NCBI GenBank assembly: GCA_020723765.1
Contig: DYIF01000003.1
Span: forward strand, 62,001 to 126,000
Direction: 5' to 3'
DNA: 64,000 nucleotides
From: Elusimicrobium minutum
Lineage (GTDB): Bacteria > Elusimicrobiota > Elusimicrobia > Elusimicrobiales > UBA9959
Each line of letters opens with the position of its first letter. Positions within the stretch are counted from its first letter, which is position 1. Below are positions 47,982 through 56,364 of this stretch, piece after piece. Made by a program: the position numbers and the translations under genes. The notes beneath the pieces are model-generated. The model had not been told where the DNA came from. It was given only the letters and a program-made list of their open reading frames with translations, and did not search any database.

Positions 47982-48689
47982 TTATATAAATTTAAATCTT
48001 TTTATCTTCATTATTTTGGAACTTGTGGTATCGTCTTTTTCCGATACTATCTCCCAGCTTTCTATTTTTAATTTCTTTTTGATTATAGGGCTTTTTATTA
48101 CTAATGTTTGAAAATCGTTTGCGTCTATATGATTGCCTTTGGCGTTTTCTCTGTTAATATAATTTATAAAATTTTCATCTACTTCTTTCGCCAACCAATT
48201 TATGTCTATATTTTTTTCAACGGCGGTTATTATAAAATATATACCGGCTTTCAGGCTATCTTTAATCATTTCGGTTGTCGTTTTGCCCTTTACCGCGGAT
48301 TTGTATTTTATATTTAGTTTTTTGAATAACGATAGTATATCTCTTATCAATAAACTATCTTTTTTTTCTCTTATCTCGTAATCCATGCTGGAGTAGAATG
48401 TTATTTTTTTAAATTTGCCTTTTATTTCTTTTCGGTGTATTTCTTTTATCGCATCTATAAAAGGAATTTTGTAGTCTTCGAATTTATATTCTATCATCCT
48501 TATTCCCATAAGCCTGGATTGTTCTTTTAATATTTTTATTTTTAGTGAATCGTTAAATATCTTATGGTGTATTTTGCCGGCGTTAAAAGTAAAAATAAAA
48601 GGAATCGAATATCCTTCTTTTAAAGCTTTGTATATCGAGTAATGAGAGTCTTTGCCCCCGCTATAATTTGAAAAAGCTATTTTTTGCAT
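47982..48689 (-). CDS. PP-loop ATPase, Dph6 / ATP_bind_4-like
   Basis: AFSNYSGGKDSHYSIYKALKEG (SGGKDS); AGIYFIITAVEKNID; GNHIDANDFQTLVIKSPIIKKKL. Confidence 0.78.
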   Translation of the reverse strand: MQKIAFSNYSGGKDSHYSIYKALKEGYSIPFIFTFNAGKIHHKIFNDSLKIKILKEQSRLMGIRMIEYKFEDYKIPFIDAIKEIHRKEIKGKFKKITFYSSMDYEIREKKDSLLIRDILSLFKKLNIKYKSAVKGKTTTEMIKDSLKAGIYFIITAVEKNIDINWLAKEVDENFINYINRENAKGNHIDANDFQTLVIKSPIIKKKLKIESWEIVSEKDDTTSSKIMKIKRFKFI

Positions 48690-50632
48690 ATATATAAATT
48701 AACCTTTCCCATTTTATATGAATTAATTTTATTAAACCTATTTTTTAGCGTTTTAAAGTCTTCGGAGTTTAAAAAATCTATAATTATCATTTCTTTGCTA
48801 TTTTTCGGAATAAATTCCTTAAATTTTAGCCATGAGAATATATTCCATAATATCGTTTTTTGATTTTTAAAATCGATCTCATAAAACTCTTCTATCGAAA
48901 TGGTTTTATGCGAAGGGTCAAACTCTGTTTTGTCGCAAAATTTATCCGAAATATCTATAATTTTATCCGATTCCATCTTAAAATCCATCCATTTTATGTT
49001 TAAGTATTTGTTCATATCTATAAATCGGCTTAATTCTTTTAAGTAGAAATTAATATCGGCTTTTAACGATAATCTTATCTTTATGTTTTTTATCATATCG
49101 AGTATTTCAAATACGGTTTTGTAATAATCGTCTTTTAATATCGTCTTTTTCTTTTTTATCACCTCCAACATAAACTCGACCGTTTTGTTATAAAGCTCAG
49201 ATCTTTTTTGGTAATTTTTATTCATATATTCGAATCTATCTACATTTAAAAGTTCTTTAATCAGATTGTTTAATCTCCGGTTTTGCTTAATGTAACTCGC
49301 AAAAAGTTCGTATGTAGACAATGATCGATTTTTCGATTTTATCGTTAAAGATATTTTATGCAATATATCCGACAAGAATCTGTCTTTCTCCGTAATTTTT
49401 ATTACTGAGCATATTTCATTTAATTTTTTTTCTGTTTTAATTATTTCTTCTTTTTTATATGTGTCGTTTGAAATTATATAATAAGGATATTTATTTGAAA
49501 ATTTTATATTATATTCTTTCGACATTTTTTCAAATCTTGTGTTTTTCCAGACCATAAGTTTGAAAAAATCCAATCTTGCTTGAGTTTGAAGTCCAAATTC
49601 TATCGTTTTTTTAAAGTTTTCGAAATTATCTCCGGGAAGTCCATATATGCATGAAAGGACGAAGGGTTGCGCTATGTTTTGAATCTTATCTTTGTATCTT
49701 AGTATGTTTTCTTTTATTTTATCCATATCGAAAAATCGGTTGGTTTTTATAAGAGCCGACTTTGTAATGGTCTGGATTCCGAAAGCTACTGTTATATTAG
49801 GTTTGGATATCCAATCTACAATATTATCGTTTAGCCTGGTGGCTTCGGTGTTAAAATTAAAAAAAATCTTCTTATTTATTTTTTTTATTTTTTTAAATAT
49901 TTTCTCGGCTCTCTTTATGTCGTGAAATATGTCGCTATCGCAAAATTCTATCGATTTGGCTTCGGGATTTTCTTTTATTATCTCATCCAATTCTTTTAAT
50001 GTTCTTTTTAAGTCGAATTTCCTATATCCCATAAAACTTTTTGATACCGCGCAGTAATTGCATTGATACAAGCATCCTCTCGATCCTTCTATATAAAACT
50101 CGGTGTAATTTTTTAAGTTAAAAACTCTCGATAGATACGGCGAAGGAATCTTATTTATGTCAGAAATCGGCTCCCTTAAAGGATTAAATACCATCTTGCC
50201 ACTTTGAAAATACCCTAAACCTTTTATTTCGCTAAAATTTTTCTTTTTCTCCAATATTCGATTTAAAAGTTCGACAAAGGTTTCTTCTCCTTCTCCGATT
50301 ATTATATAATCTACTGATTTTTTGTAGTCGAGTTTGTCATAAAAACTTGTGGTTATAGCGGGCCCTCCAAGTAGAGTAATAATATTTTCGTATTTCTTTT
50401 TTAATTTAAAGCATAAATCTATGAAAATCTGAGGATTTTCGTAACACGAAAAGCCTATCATATCGGGTTTTATAGGATATAATTTTTCGTCTAAAATATC
50501 TTCGTAATCGTTTAGTTCTATTATGGTTATTCTTATGTTTTTTGAGTTTTTTTCCGCGTATGTTTTAATGTATCCAAGTCCCAGAGGCGGATGTCTTCTT
50601 TTTTTAGCTACAAGGTAAATGTTAAATATCAT
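48677..50632 (-). CDS. B12-binding-domain radical SAM protein, long C-terminal extension
   Basis: LGLGYIKTYAEKNSKNIRITIIEL...IGFSCYENPQIF...TLLGGPAITT, then SRGCLYQCNYCAVSK; ~200 aa unassigned C-term. Confidence 0.87.
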   Translation of the reverse strand: MIFNIYLVAKKRRHPPLGLGYIKTYAEKNSKNIRITIIELNDYEDILDEKLYPIKPDMIGFSCYENPQIFIDLCFKLKKKYENIITLLGGPAITTSFYDKLDYKKSVDYIIIGEGEETFVELLNRILEKKKNFSEIKGLGYFQSGKMVFNPLREPISDINKIPSPYLSRVFNLKNYTEFYIEGSRGCLYQCNYCAVSKSFMGYRKFDLKRTLKELDEIIKENPEAKSIEFCDSDIFHDIKRAEKIFKKIKKINKKIFFNFNTEATRLNDNIVDWISKPNITVAFGIQTITKSALIKTNRFFDMDKIKENILRYKDKIQNIAQPFVLSCIYGLPGDNFENFKKTIEFGLQTQARLDFFKLMVWKNTRFEKMSKEYNIKFSNKYPYYIISNDTYKKEEIIKTEKKLNEICSVIKITEKDRFLSDILHKISLTIKSKNRSLSTYELFASYIKQNRRLNNLIKELLNVDRFEYMNKNYQKRSELYNKTVEFMLEVIKKKKTILKDDYYKTVFEILDMIKNIKIRLSLKADINFYLKELSRFIDMNKYLNIKWMDFKMESDKIIDISDKFCDKTEFDPSHKTISIEEFYEIDFKNQKTILWNIFSWLKFKEFIPKNSKEMIIIDFLNSEDFKTLKNRFNKINSYKMGKVNLYICKK

Positions 50633-51701
50633 ATTTAAATGTTGTTTTTATTTTGAATTTGGGTATTTTTTTTACCGGTTCTATGCTCCCTCTTTTTATA
50701 TTTTCCGTATGTTCTTTGTTGAATCCCCTGCATTTATCTTTTAAAATGCACCGGGGACAAAGCCAGTCTATTTTGACGCTTCTATTTTCGTTTATTTCGG
50801 CTATGGTTGTAGACGTTTCGTCGTAAAGCATGACGGTTTCTCGTCTTGGAGAATTTTTTTCCCAGTCGGCTATTATGTTTAAGTATTCGGGGAAAAGACA
50901 AGGCGGGAAATTTATTAATATTCTTGTAAAAAGCGGAAAACCGGATTTTTCAACCATTTTCATGGCTTTTTTTACATATTTCGAAACTTCCACTATATTT
51001 GCCGCAAGTTTTGTTTTATTTATCTTCATAGCGCCGTAGTAATTGCCTACGATTATGTTGAAGTAATTTATTTTAAGCTCGTTATAAGCGAAGTCGAAGA
51101 ATTCGGGAAAGTCTTTATAGTTTAGAGAATTTAGAACCTGAGCGGTGGCGAGTTCCGAGTTTAATTCTTTTATCGTTTTCATCGCTTTAACCGTTTCTCC
51201 CCATGCTCCTTTGATTCCGACCAGATCGTCGTGGGTCTTTGGATTTATGGAATGCAGAGAAATATCGAAAGAGTTAAACCCGCTTTTTATTAAACTCTTT
51301 GCGTATTTTTTGTCGGATAACTTCCTGCCGTTAGTGCATATTTTTACGCATTTATATCCGATTTTTCTCGCAAATAAAGATATTTCGGTTATGTCTTTTC
51401 TAAGAGTGGGTTCGCCTCCTATTATTGACGCTATCCAGGATTTTTCTTTTGCCCCTTTATAAAGAATTTGATAAATTTTATTTAGCGAAGGAACGTTGTT
51501 TTGAGTTAAAACGGAGGGATGATTATAACAAAAGACGCATCTGTTGTTGCATGAAGAGTTTACGCTTACCTCGCATGTGTAGGGTTTTTCGGATAATTCC
51601 CATTCTATGGATTTTATTCTTTCCAAAATATATTTAGGTTTGAGATTTGGGTTTATTTTTTTTATCAAATTAAAATTTCTTTTTAAAAATTCATCTTTCA
51701 T
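50622..51701 (-). CDS. Radical SAM protein (Cx2Cx5CxG C-terminal subfamily)
   Basis: CNNRCVFCYNHPSVLTQ; IIGGEPTLRKDI; CPRCILKDKCRGFNKEHTENIKRGSIEPV. Confidence 0.88.
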   Translation of the reverse strand: MKDEFLKRNFNLIKKINPNLKPKYILERIKSIEWELSEKPYTCEVSVNSSCNNRCVFCYNHPSVLTQNNVPSLNKIYQILYKGAKEKSWIASIIGGEPTLRKDITEISLFARKIGYKCVKICTNGRKLSDKKYAKSLIKSGFNSFDISLHSINPKTHDDLVGIKGAWGETVKAMKTIKELNSELATAQVLNSLNYKDFPEFFDFAYNELKINYFNIIVGNYYGAMKINKTKLAANIVEVSKYVKKAMKMVEKSGFPLFTRILINFPPCLFPEYLNIIADWEKNSPRRETVMLYDETSTTIAEINENRSVKIDWLCPRCILKDKCRGFNKEHTENIKRGSIEPVKKIPKFKIKTTFKYDI

Positions 51702-52764
51702 ATATCGATTTGTTTAATTCTATCGCTTTCTTTATATAGTTTTTTATATTTTCGTTTTTTGAGCTATTTTTTATTAAAAATTTGCAAAAATCGGCTATTT
51801 TTTTGTCTCTTATTTTTAACGCTATAGAGCCATCGACCAGATTTTTTTTATAGTAATATTTTTTTATGCATTTTTGACATTTTTTGGGGTCATAACCGCA
51901 GTTTAAATATTTTTTATTAAATCCTTTTAGGCTATCGCCTATTATTATGTTCCTTTTTTCTTTTTCGTAATTAACGAAAGAAAATGGGTAAAAACCGAAG
52001 TTCCCGTCGGGATATAATTCCAGATCTTGATAAAAAGGGCATATCTTTTGTTCGTTATGAGTTTTTGAGAATAAATCGTACATTTTTTCGTGATATACGA
52101 ATATTTTTTTATTAATAAGATTTAATATTTTTTGATTGATTTCATCCATTTTTCTTTCCAATTCGATAAACTTTTTCTCTCCCCATGCTTTTCCGCAAAC
52201 GCATTCTATGTTTATTGTTTTAAATCCCAAATTTATTATTTCATCAAAATCGATACTCATATTCTCGACAAAATTGGGGTCTATACAGTATATGCAAAAG
52301 GTGTTAGAGGCAGAATTTTTTAAAAAACTTTTTATGTTTTTTTTGACCAGAAAATAGGAGTTATGTTTGTTTTCGAATAATCTATTGTATCCGTGGCTTT
52401 TTTCGGTTCCGGAAAAACTTACGGCTATAAATATGTTTTCTTTTTTAATGCACTTCAATATTTCTTTGGTGATTATGGTCCCGTTGGAGGCTAAGAATAG
52501 AGCGTATTTTTTGTCGTATTTTAAGGCCGTATTTTTTATTATAGATATCCAATCTTTTATTTTATCGAAGTATAACAAAGGCTCTCCGCCGTAAAATTCT
52601 ATTTTTTTGAAATGTCCTGGAGACATAAAAAGCTGATTAATAGCCCTTTCAAAATCTACGGTTTTTAAAACTATTTTGTTGTTTTTATTTATAAAACAAT
52701 GTTCGCATCTCAGATTGCAATCGGAGGTAACGGCTATCTTAATCTTTCGTATTTCATTTCGCAT
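51691..52764 (-). CDS. Radical SAM/SPASM-like protein adjacent to the HxsA-like precursor
   Basis: CNLRCEHCFINKNNK; IEFYGGEPLLYFDK; ELYPDGNFGFYPFSF; CGYDPKKCQKCIKKYY. Confidence 0.86.
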   Translation of the reverse strand: MRNEIRKIKIAVTSDCNLRCEHCFINKNNKIVLKTVDFERAINQLFMSPGHFKKIEFYGGEPLLYFDKIKDWISIIKNTALKYDKKYALFLASNGTIITKEILKCIKKENIFIAVSFSGTEKSHGYNRLFENKHNSYFLVKKNIKSFLKNSASNTFCIYCIDPNFVENMSIDFDEIINLGFKTINIECVCGKAWGEKKFIELERKMDEINQKILNLINKKIFVYHEKMYDLFSKTHNEQKICPFYQDLELYPDGNFGFYPFSFVNYEKEKRNIIIGDSLKGFNKKYLNCGYDPKKCQKCIKKYYYKKNLVDGSIALKIRDKKIADFCKFLIKNSSKNENIKNYIKKAIELNKSIYER

Positions 52765-52773
52765 TATTATAAT

Positions 52774-53127
52774 TTAGCACCAACCTCCGCGCTGATGAGA
52801 CCCGTGCGAGCCGTGTGAGCCATGCGAGCCGTGAGAGCCGTGAGATCCGTGGGAACCGTGAGACCCGTGAGAACCGTGTGATCCGTGAGATGAGTGAGAG
52901 CCGTGTGATCCGTGAGATGAGTGAGAGCCGTGTGAGCTATGAGACACGTGAGAAGTTCCGGTAAAATAGTTTGTATGCACGGCGGCATTTGCATCGGTGG
53001 GCAAAGAAGAGCCTATTATCCCTAAGGCTACGGCGGTTTTTACTATGTCGCTATCTAAAATTTTTCCTTCTTCGCTATTTAAAAATGTTTTAATATTCTT
53101 TTTTATCTTTTTGTTATTCCGTTTCAT
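52774..53127 (-). CDS. hxsA: HxsA-like His-Xaa-Ser repeat RiPP precursor, 117 aa
   Basis: Leader MKRNNKKIKKNIKTFLNSEEGKILDSDIVKTAVALGIIGSSLPTDANAAV, then 18 S-H-x triplets and C-terminus QRGGWC. Confidence 0.9.
   Translation of the reverse strand: MKRNNKKIKKNIKTFLNSEEGKILDSDIVKTAVALGIIGSSLPTDANAAVHTNYFTGTSHVSHSSHGSHSSHGSHGSHSSHGSHGSHGSHGSHGSHGSHGSHGSHGSHGSHQRGGWC
52792..52953 (-). repeat. 9-bp coding tandem repeat encoding (Ser-His-Gly/Ser/Val)n, 18 triplets
   Basis: Read codon by codon: 18 SHx triplets; Ser and Gly codons vary at third positions. Confidence 0.95.
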
Positions 53128-54184
53128 CGTTTCCTCCGGTCGTCTTTTTTTGTTTTTGAAGTATTTCTTTAGCTTTTTTTATTATTTCGCCGTCTTTTTT
53201 CTTTATCTCATCCAATCTCTTTTGCTCTTCCAATTTTCTTTTCTGAGCTTCTTTTTCCGCCTCCGCTTTTTGTTCTTTTTGCATTATTTCCTCAGTTTTT
53301 GAGTTCAACTTTTGCATATAATCGCAGTAAGTTAATAATAATTTGTCCCGATATTGGTCGCATAATCTTTCGTTTCTGGTGGTAGAAATTTCACATCTAA
53401 ACCTCATGGAAGGTTTCATTAACGAGCAGTTTAAAATTCCGTTTTGAACGGAATCTTTGTATAGCCTGAAAGATTCTCTTACGTCATTAAAACTCGTATC
53501 GGATTCGGTTCTCGGCAAAACGTTATAACATTCTTTTAGTTTTTTTCCTGATAAATTTAAAGCGTCGCATGTCTTGTCCATCCCCATCTTTAAAGCCGAG
53601 CATATTTCTTTCGGAGTTTTTTCCAATTTTCTAAAAACATCTATTTCGTCTTTTTCGTTTTTATCCGCCATGGCTTTTGTCAAATAATCTACGCATGCCA
53701 GTTCTTTTTTGTCGTCTTTCATAAATACAAGCAACATCGTTTGCCATTTATTATATTTTAAAAGACATGAATCCTGTCCTACCTGAGGCAACATTTTGCA
53801 ATACTCAGGAGAATTTTTCGCTATCGACATACAGAAAGAATAATCTACCAACATCGATATTATGTTATTCGTTTCTTCTTCGGTTAGTGATGCCTTTACT
53901 TTTGCGGTTTTCGATATTCCCCATGTTTTTCCGTAATCTAAAATTATGTCGTTTATCGTTTTTGTGCAACCGGTTATTTGCGCATACTGAGTCGGTATCT
54001 GTTCTATTGTTTGTATTTTGGGCGCCTCGGTGCTTTCTTTCACCACCTCTACGCCTATACTTATATTTTCAGGTTGGCTTGGCCGAGTTTGGGATATAAA
54101 CGATTTTTTAGAAGTTTTTATGTTTATTATTACGGCGGTTATAAGCGCTATAATAATAACCGCAAGTACTATGTATTTTTTCAT
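53114..54184 (-). CDS. N-terminally membrane-anchored Cys-rich protein with charged C-terminal helix
   Basis: TM MKKYIVLAVIIIALITAVIIN; 12 Cys dispersed in the extracytoplasmic part; E/K/Q-rich C-term. Confidence 0.75.
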   Translation of the reverse strand: MKKYIVLAVIIIALITAVIINIKTSKKSFISQTRPSQPENISIGVEVVKESTEAPKIQTIEQIPTQYAQITGCTKTINDIILDYGKTWGISKTAKVKASLTEEETNNIISMLVDYSFCMSIAKNSPEYCKMLPQVGQDSCLLKYNKWQTMLLVFMKDDKKELACVDYLTKAMADKNEKDEIDVFRKLEKTPKEICSALKMGMDKTCDALNLSGKKLKECYNVLPRTESDTSFNDVRESFRLYKDSVQNGILNCSLMKPSMRFRCEISTTRNERLCDQYRDKLLLTYCDYMQKLNSKTEEIMQKEQKAEAEKEAQKRKLEEQKRLDEIKKKDGEIIKKAKEILQKQKKTTGGNDETE

Positions 54185-54477
54185 TTTCTACCCCTTTTTT
54201 TGCTTTTGGGCTCTTCCCCGAGGGCGGATACCAAAGCTTTGGTTATTATCATTTGAGATACCTTGAAATTTTTCTTCGATATATCTATTCTACATTGCTG
54301 ATTTAGAGCTTCGTTCATCAGTTCTTTGAATATTTTCTCGGAGTTTTCGCAATCTATATTTATTATGTTTTTGTTTTTTAATTTGGTTATAACTACCGAC
54401 TCGCCATCTTTTATTATGTTTTTAGCTATATTCAATGCCTCGTATGAGTATAAATCTTCGAATGTTTCGTATTTCAT
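54181..54477 (-). CDS. Small protein, possibly a second divergent HxsD-like
   Basis: ATG 54477 overlaps stop of upstream gene (ATGA). LYSYEALNIAKN...IFKELMNEALNQQCRIDISKKNFKVSQMIITKALVSAL resembles the HxsD C-terminal pattern. Confidence 0.55.
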   Translation of the reverse strand: MKYETFEDLYSYEALNIAKNIIKDGESVVITKLKNKNIINIDCENSEKIFKELMNEALNQQCRIDISKKNFKVSQMIITKALVSALGEEPKSKKRGRK

Positions 54478-55949
54478 ACCGTTATCTCCTTTTTGTCTTC
54501 TACCCACAAATTGAATATTTCCATATTTTTTTTGTCTTCCATTAACTCGAATATTATGTCGAAGATGCCCATAAATATTTTGCATCTTTCCGAAGATATG
54601 TTGTTGCCCCATATGTTGTTTTGCGCTTCATAATTTATTACCGGACAGACTCCGCAGTATGGTCTGTATGCGCATCTTGAACATGTAAATTGGTTTTCGA
54701 GGTTGGATGTTATCGCGCAGGTTTTTGTGGTTAAGGAATTTATAATATTTTTATATGAATCATTTACCGTTCCTATTTTGAATATATCGTCACCTTCCCA
54801 TCCGACCATCCTTCCTTCGTCGCAGGTATATATGTCTCCGTTGTGGTTATATGCCACCTGTCCTATCCCCGCTCCGCAGGGGCATCTAAGGTCTACAAAA
54901 CCGCTGTCTTTAGCGTTTAGTATTTTGTTTAAAAGCATTATCGCCGTTTTTTCTTTTATGTCTATTCCTTTTTTGTTTAAGTTTAATATGTAATTTAAGG
55001 AATCTTTATAGAATTTTAAAAAAGATTTGGAATCGTATCCTATTTTGTCCCACATCTTTTTAGCAAAACCTATGGGCGAAAGAGGCCTTAGGAAAATCGT
55101 ATTTAAGTCGTTTTTTACAAATTCGTCTACTATCTCTTTGTGATATTTTAAAGAATCGCTCGATATGGTAGTTAGGGCCGAAGGTTTAAATATCCTGTAT
55201 GAGAGATTTGTTTGTTTGTCATGCATCGAGTTAAAATATTTAAGCCATTTTATGGTTTCTCTATAGGAGTTTGCCTGTGTATATATTCTATTTTTATTGT
55301 GTAATTTTTCGGGTCCGTCAAGCGAGGTACATATGGAAACTTCGTTTTCCATTAAAAAATTTGCTTTCTTTTCGTCCATCAGAGAAAAGTTAGTGACTAT
55401 TGATATGTTAATTTTTTTATCGCTATTTTTTTCTTTTTCTCTTATGTATCGTATCGTTTTGGATACGGTTTCCCAGTTATAAAGAGGTTCTCCACCCTGG
55501 AATTCGAAAGTCAATACCGGGGCTGTAGAATAAAAACCTATATCCACCGATTTTTTTGCTATGTTTATCGGCATATCTGTTTTGTTGTTAGATATTCCGA
55601 CGGCCTGACTCTGACAATAAACGCATTTATGATTGCACCTTAGAGTGGTTACGAGTATATGAAGAGACGGTCCCCAGAAAAGATATGAGTTTGAATTTTT
55701 CCATCTTGAAAAAAGGTCGTCGAAATCCATCTGTGTTTTAATAAAACCTTTGGAAATAAGTTCTTCTTTTAATTTTTTTGAGGCTTTGTTTTTATATACT
55801 AAATCGTTAAATTCTTTCTGGTTTATTGTCAAATAGCGGCCGAAATCGTTTGTTATTATAAATTTGTTTTTTATTTTTCTCCATCTTATGTTGATAAGCT
55901 CCAAATTATTTTTTCCCATATTTTTCTTCCCAGGTTTTTTTGACATCAT
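54474..55949 (-). CDS. hxsB: Radical SAM/SPASM protein, HxsB-like (copy 3)
   Basis: SLHILVTTLRCNHKCVYCQSQAVG; FEFQGGEPLYNW; DIYTCDEGRMVG; SNLENQFTCSRCAYRPYCGVCPVINYEAQNNIWGNNISSERCKIFMGIFDIIFEL. Confidence 0.87.
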   Translation of the reverse strand: MMSKKPGKKNMGKNNLELINIRWRKIKNKFIITNDFGRYLTINQKEFNDLVYKNKASKKLKEELISKGFIKTQMDFDDLFSRWKNSNSYLFWGPSLHILVTTLRCNHKCVYCQSQAVGISNNKTDMPINIAKKSVDIGFYSTAPVLTFEFQGGEPLYNWETVSKTIRYIREKEKNSDKKINISIVTNFSLMDEKKANFLMENEVSICTSLDGPEKLHNKNRIYTQANSYRETIKWLKYFNSMHDKQTNLSYRIFKPSALTTISSDSLKYHKEIVDEFVKNDLNTIFLRPLSPIGFAKKMWDKIGYDSKSFLKFYKDSLNYILNLNKKGIDIKEKTAIMLLNKILNAKDSGFVDLRCPCGAGIGQVAYNHNGDIYTCDEGRMVGWEGDDIFKIGTVNDSYKNIINSLTTKTCAITSNLENQFTCSRCAYRPYCGVCPVINYEAQNNIWGNNISSERCKIFMGIFDIIFELMEDKKNMEIFNLWVEDKKEITV

Positions 55950-56349
55950 TTTTCTTCTCCTTCTTCATTTCTTTTGAAATTTCTTCCTCCACCTCTTTTA
56001 TCAGTTTCTCAAGTTCTTTTTCCTCTTCAGGTGTTAGCCCTTCGTCTGAAGATTTTGGGGCCGGCGGAGTATAGATTATCGCTTTTTGTATTAGATATTC
56101 TCTTAAATCTTTATTTTCTTTCCATATTTTTTGTCTTATCAACTCGTTTTTAAATTCTTCTTCTATTTCTTCTTTTAGTTTTTTTATGTCGGTACTTTTT
56201 TCGCTAATAGATTCAAGACCGACTTTTATTTTATCATCAGTTCTGTTTATTATTACCCAGAATCTATCGCTTAAAGTATAGAAAACATATCTTATTACTT
56301 CAAGCGGATATTTTTTTTCGTCATATATAAATTCTATTGTCTTGCTCAA
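55906..56349 (-). CDS. hxsD: HxsD-like protein with charged C-terminal extension
   Basis: KKYPLEVIRYVFYTLSDRFWVIINRTDDKIKVGLES...KLKEEIEEEFKNELIRQKIWKENKDLREYLIQKAII matches the remembered HxsD pattern. Confidence 0.75.
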   Translation of the reverse strand: MSKTIEFIYDEKKYPLEVIRYVFYTLSDRFWVIINRTDDKIKVGLESISEKSTDIKKLKEEIEEEFKNELIRQKIWKENKDLREYLIQKAIIYTPPAPKSSDEGLTPEEEKELEKLIKEVEEEISKEMKKEKKNDVKKTWEEKYGKK

Positions 56350-56364
56350 ATTTCCTCCCTTAAT

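Noticed and set aside
47982-48689. Genuine diphthamide synthase
   Set aside because: Diphthamide is restricted to archaea and eukaryotes; the bacterial homolog must do something else.
52792-52953. Possible CRISPR or minisatellite at the 9-nt repeat
   Set aside because: Units are contiguous codon triplets without spacers, and vary at synonymous positions; it is a coding repeat.
52767-52994. 75-aa minus-strand ORF reading TALTHLTDHTALTHLTDHT...
   Set aside because: It is the out-of-frame reading of the SHG repeat; the in-frame ORF 52774-53127 has a sensible leader, start and codon-degenerate repeat.
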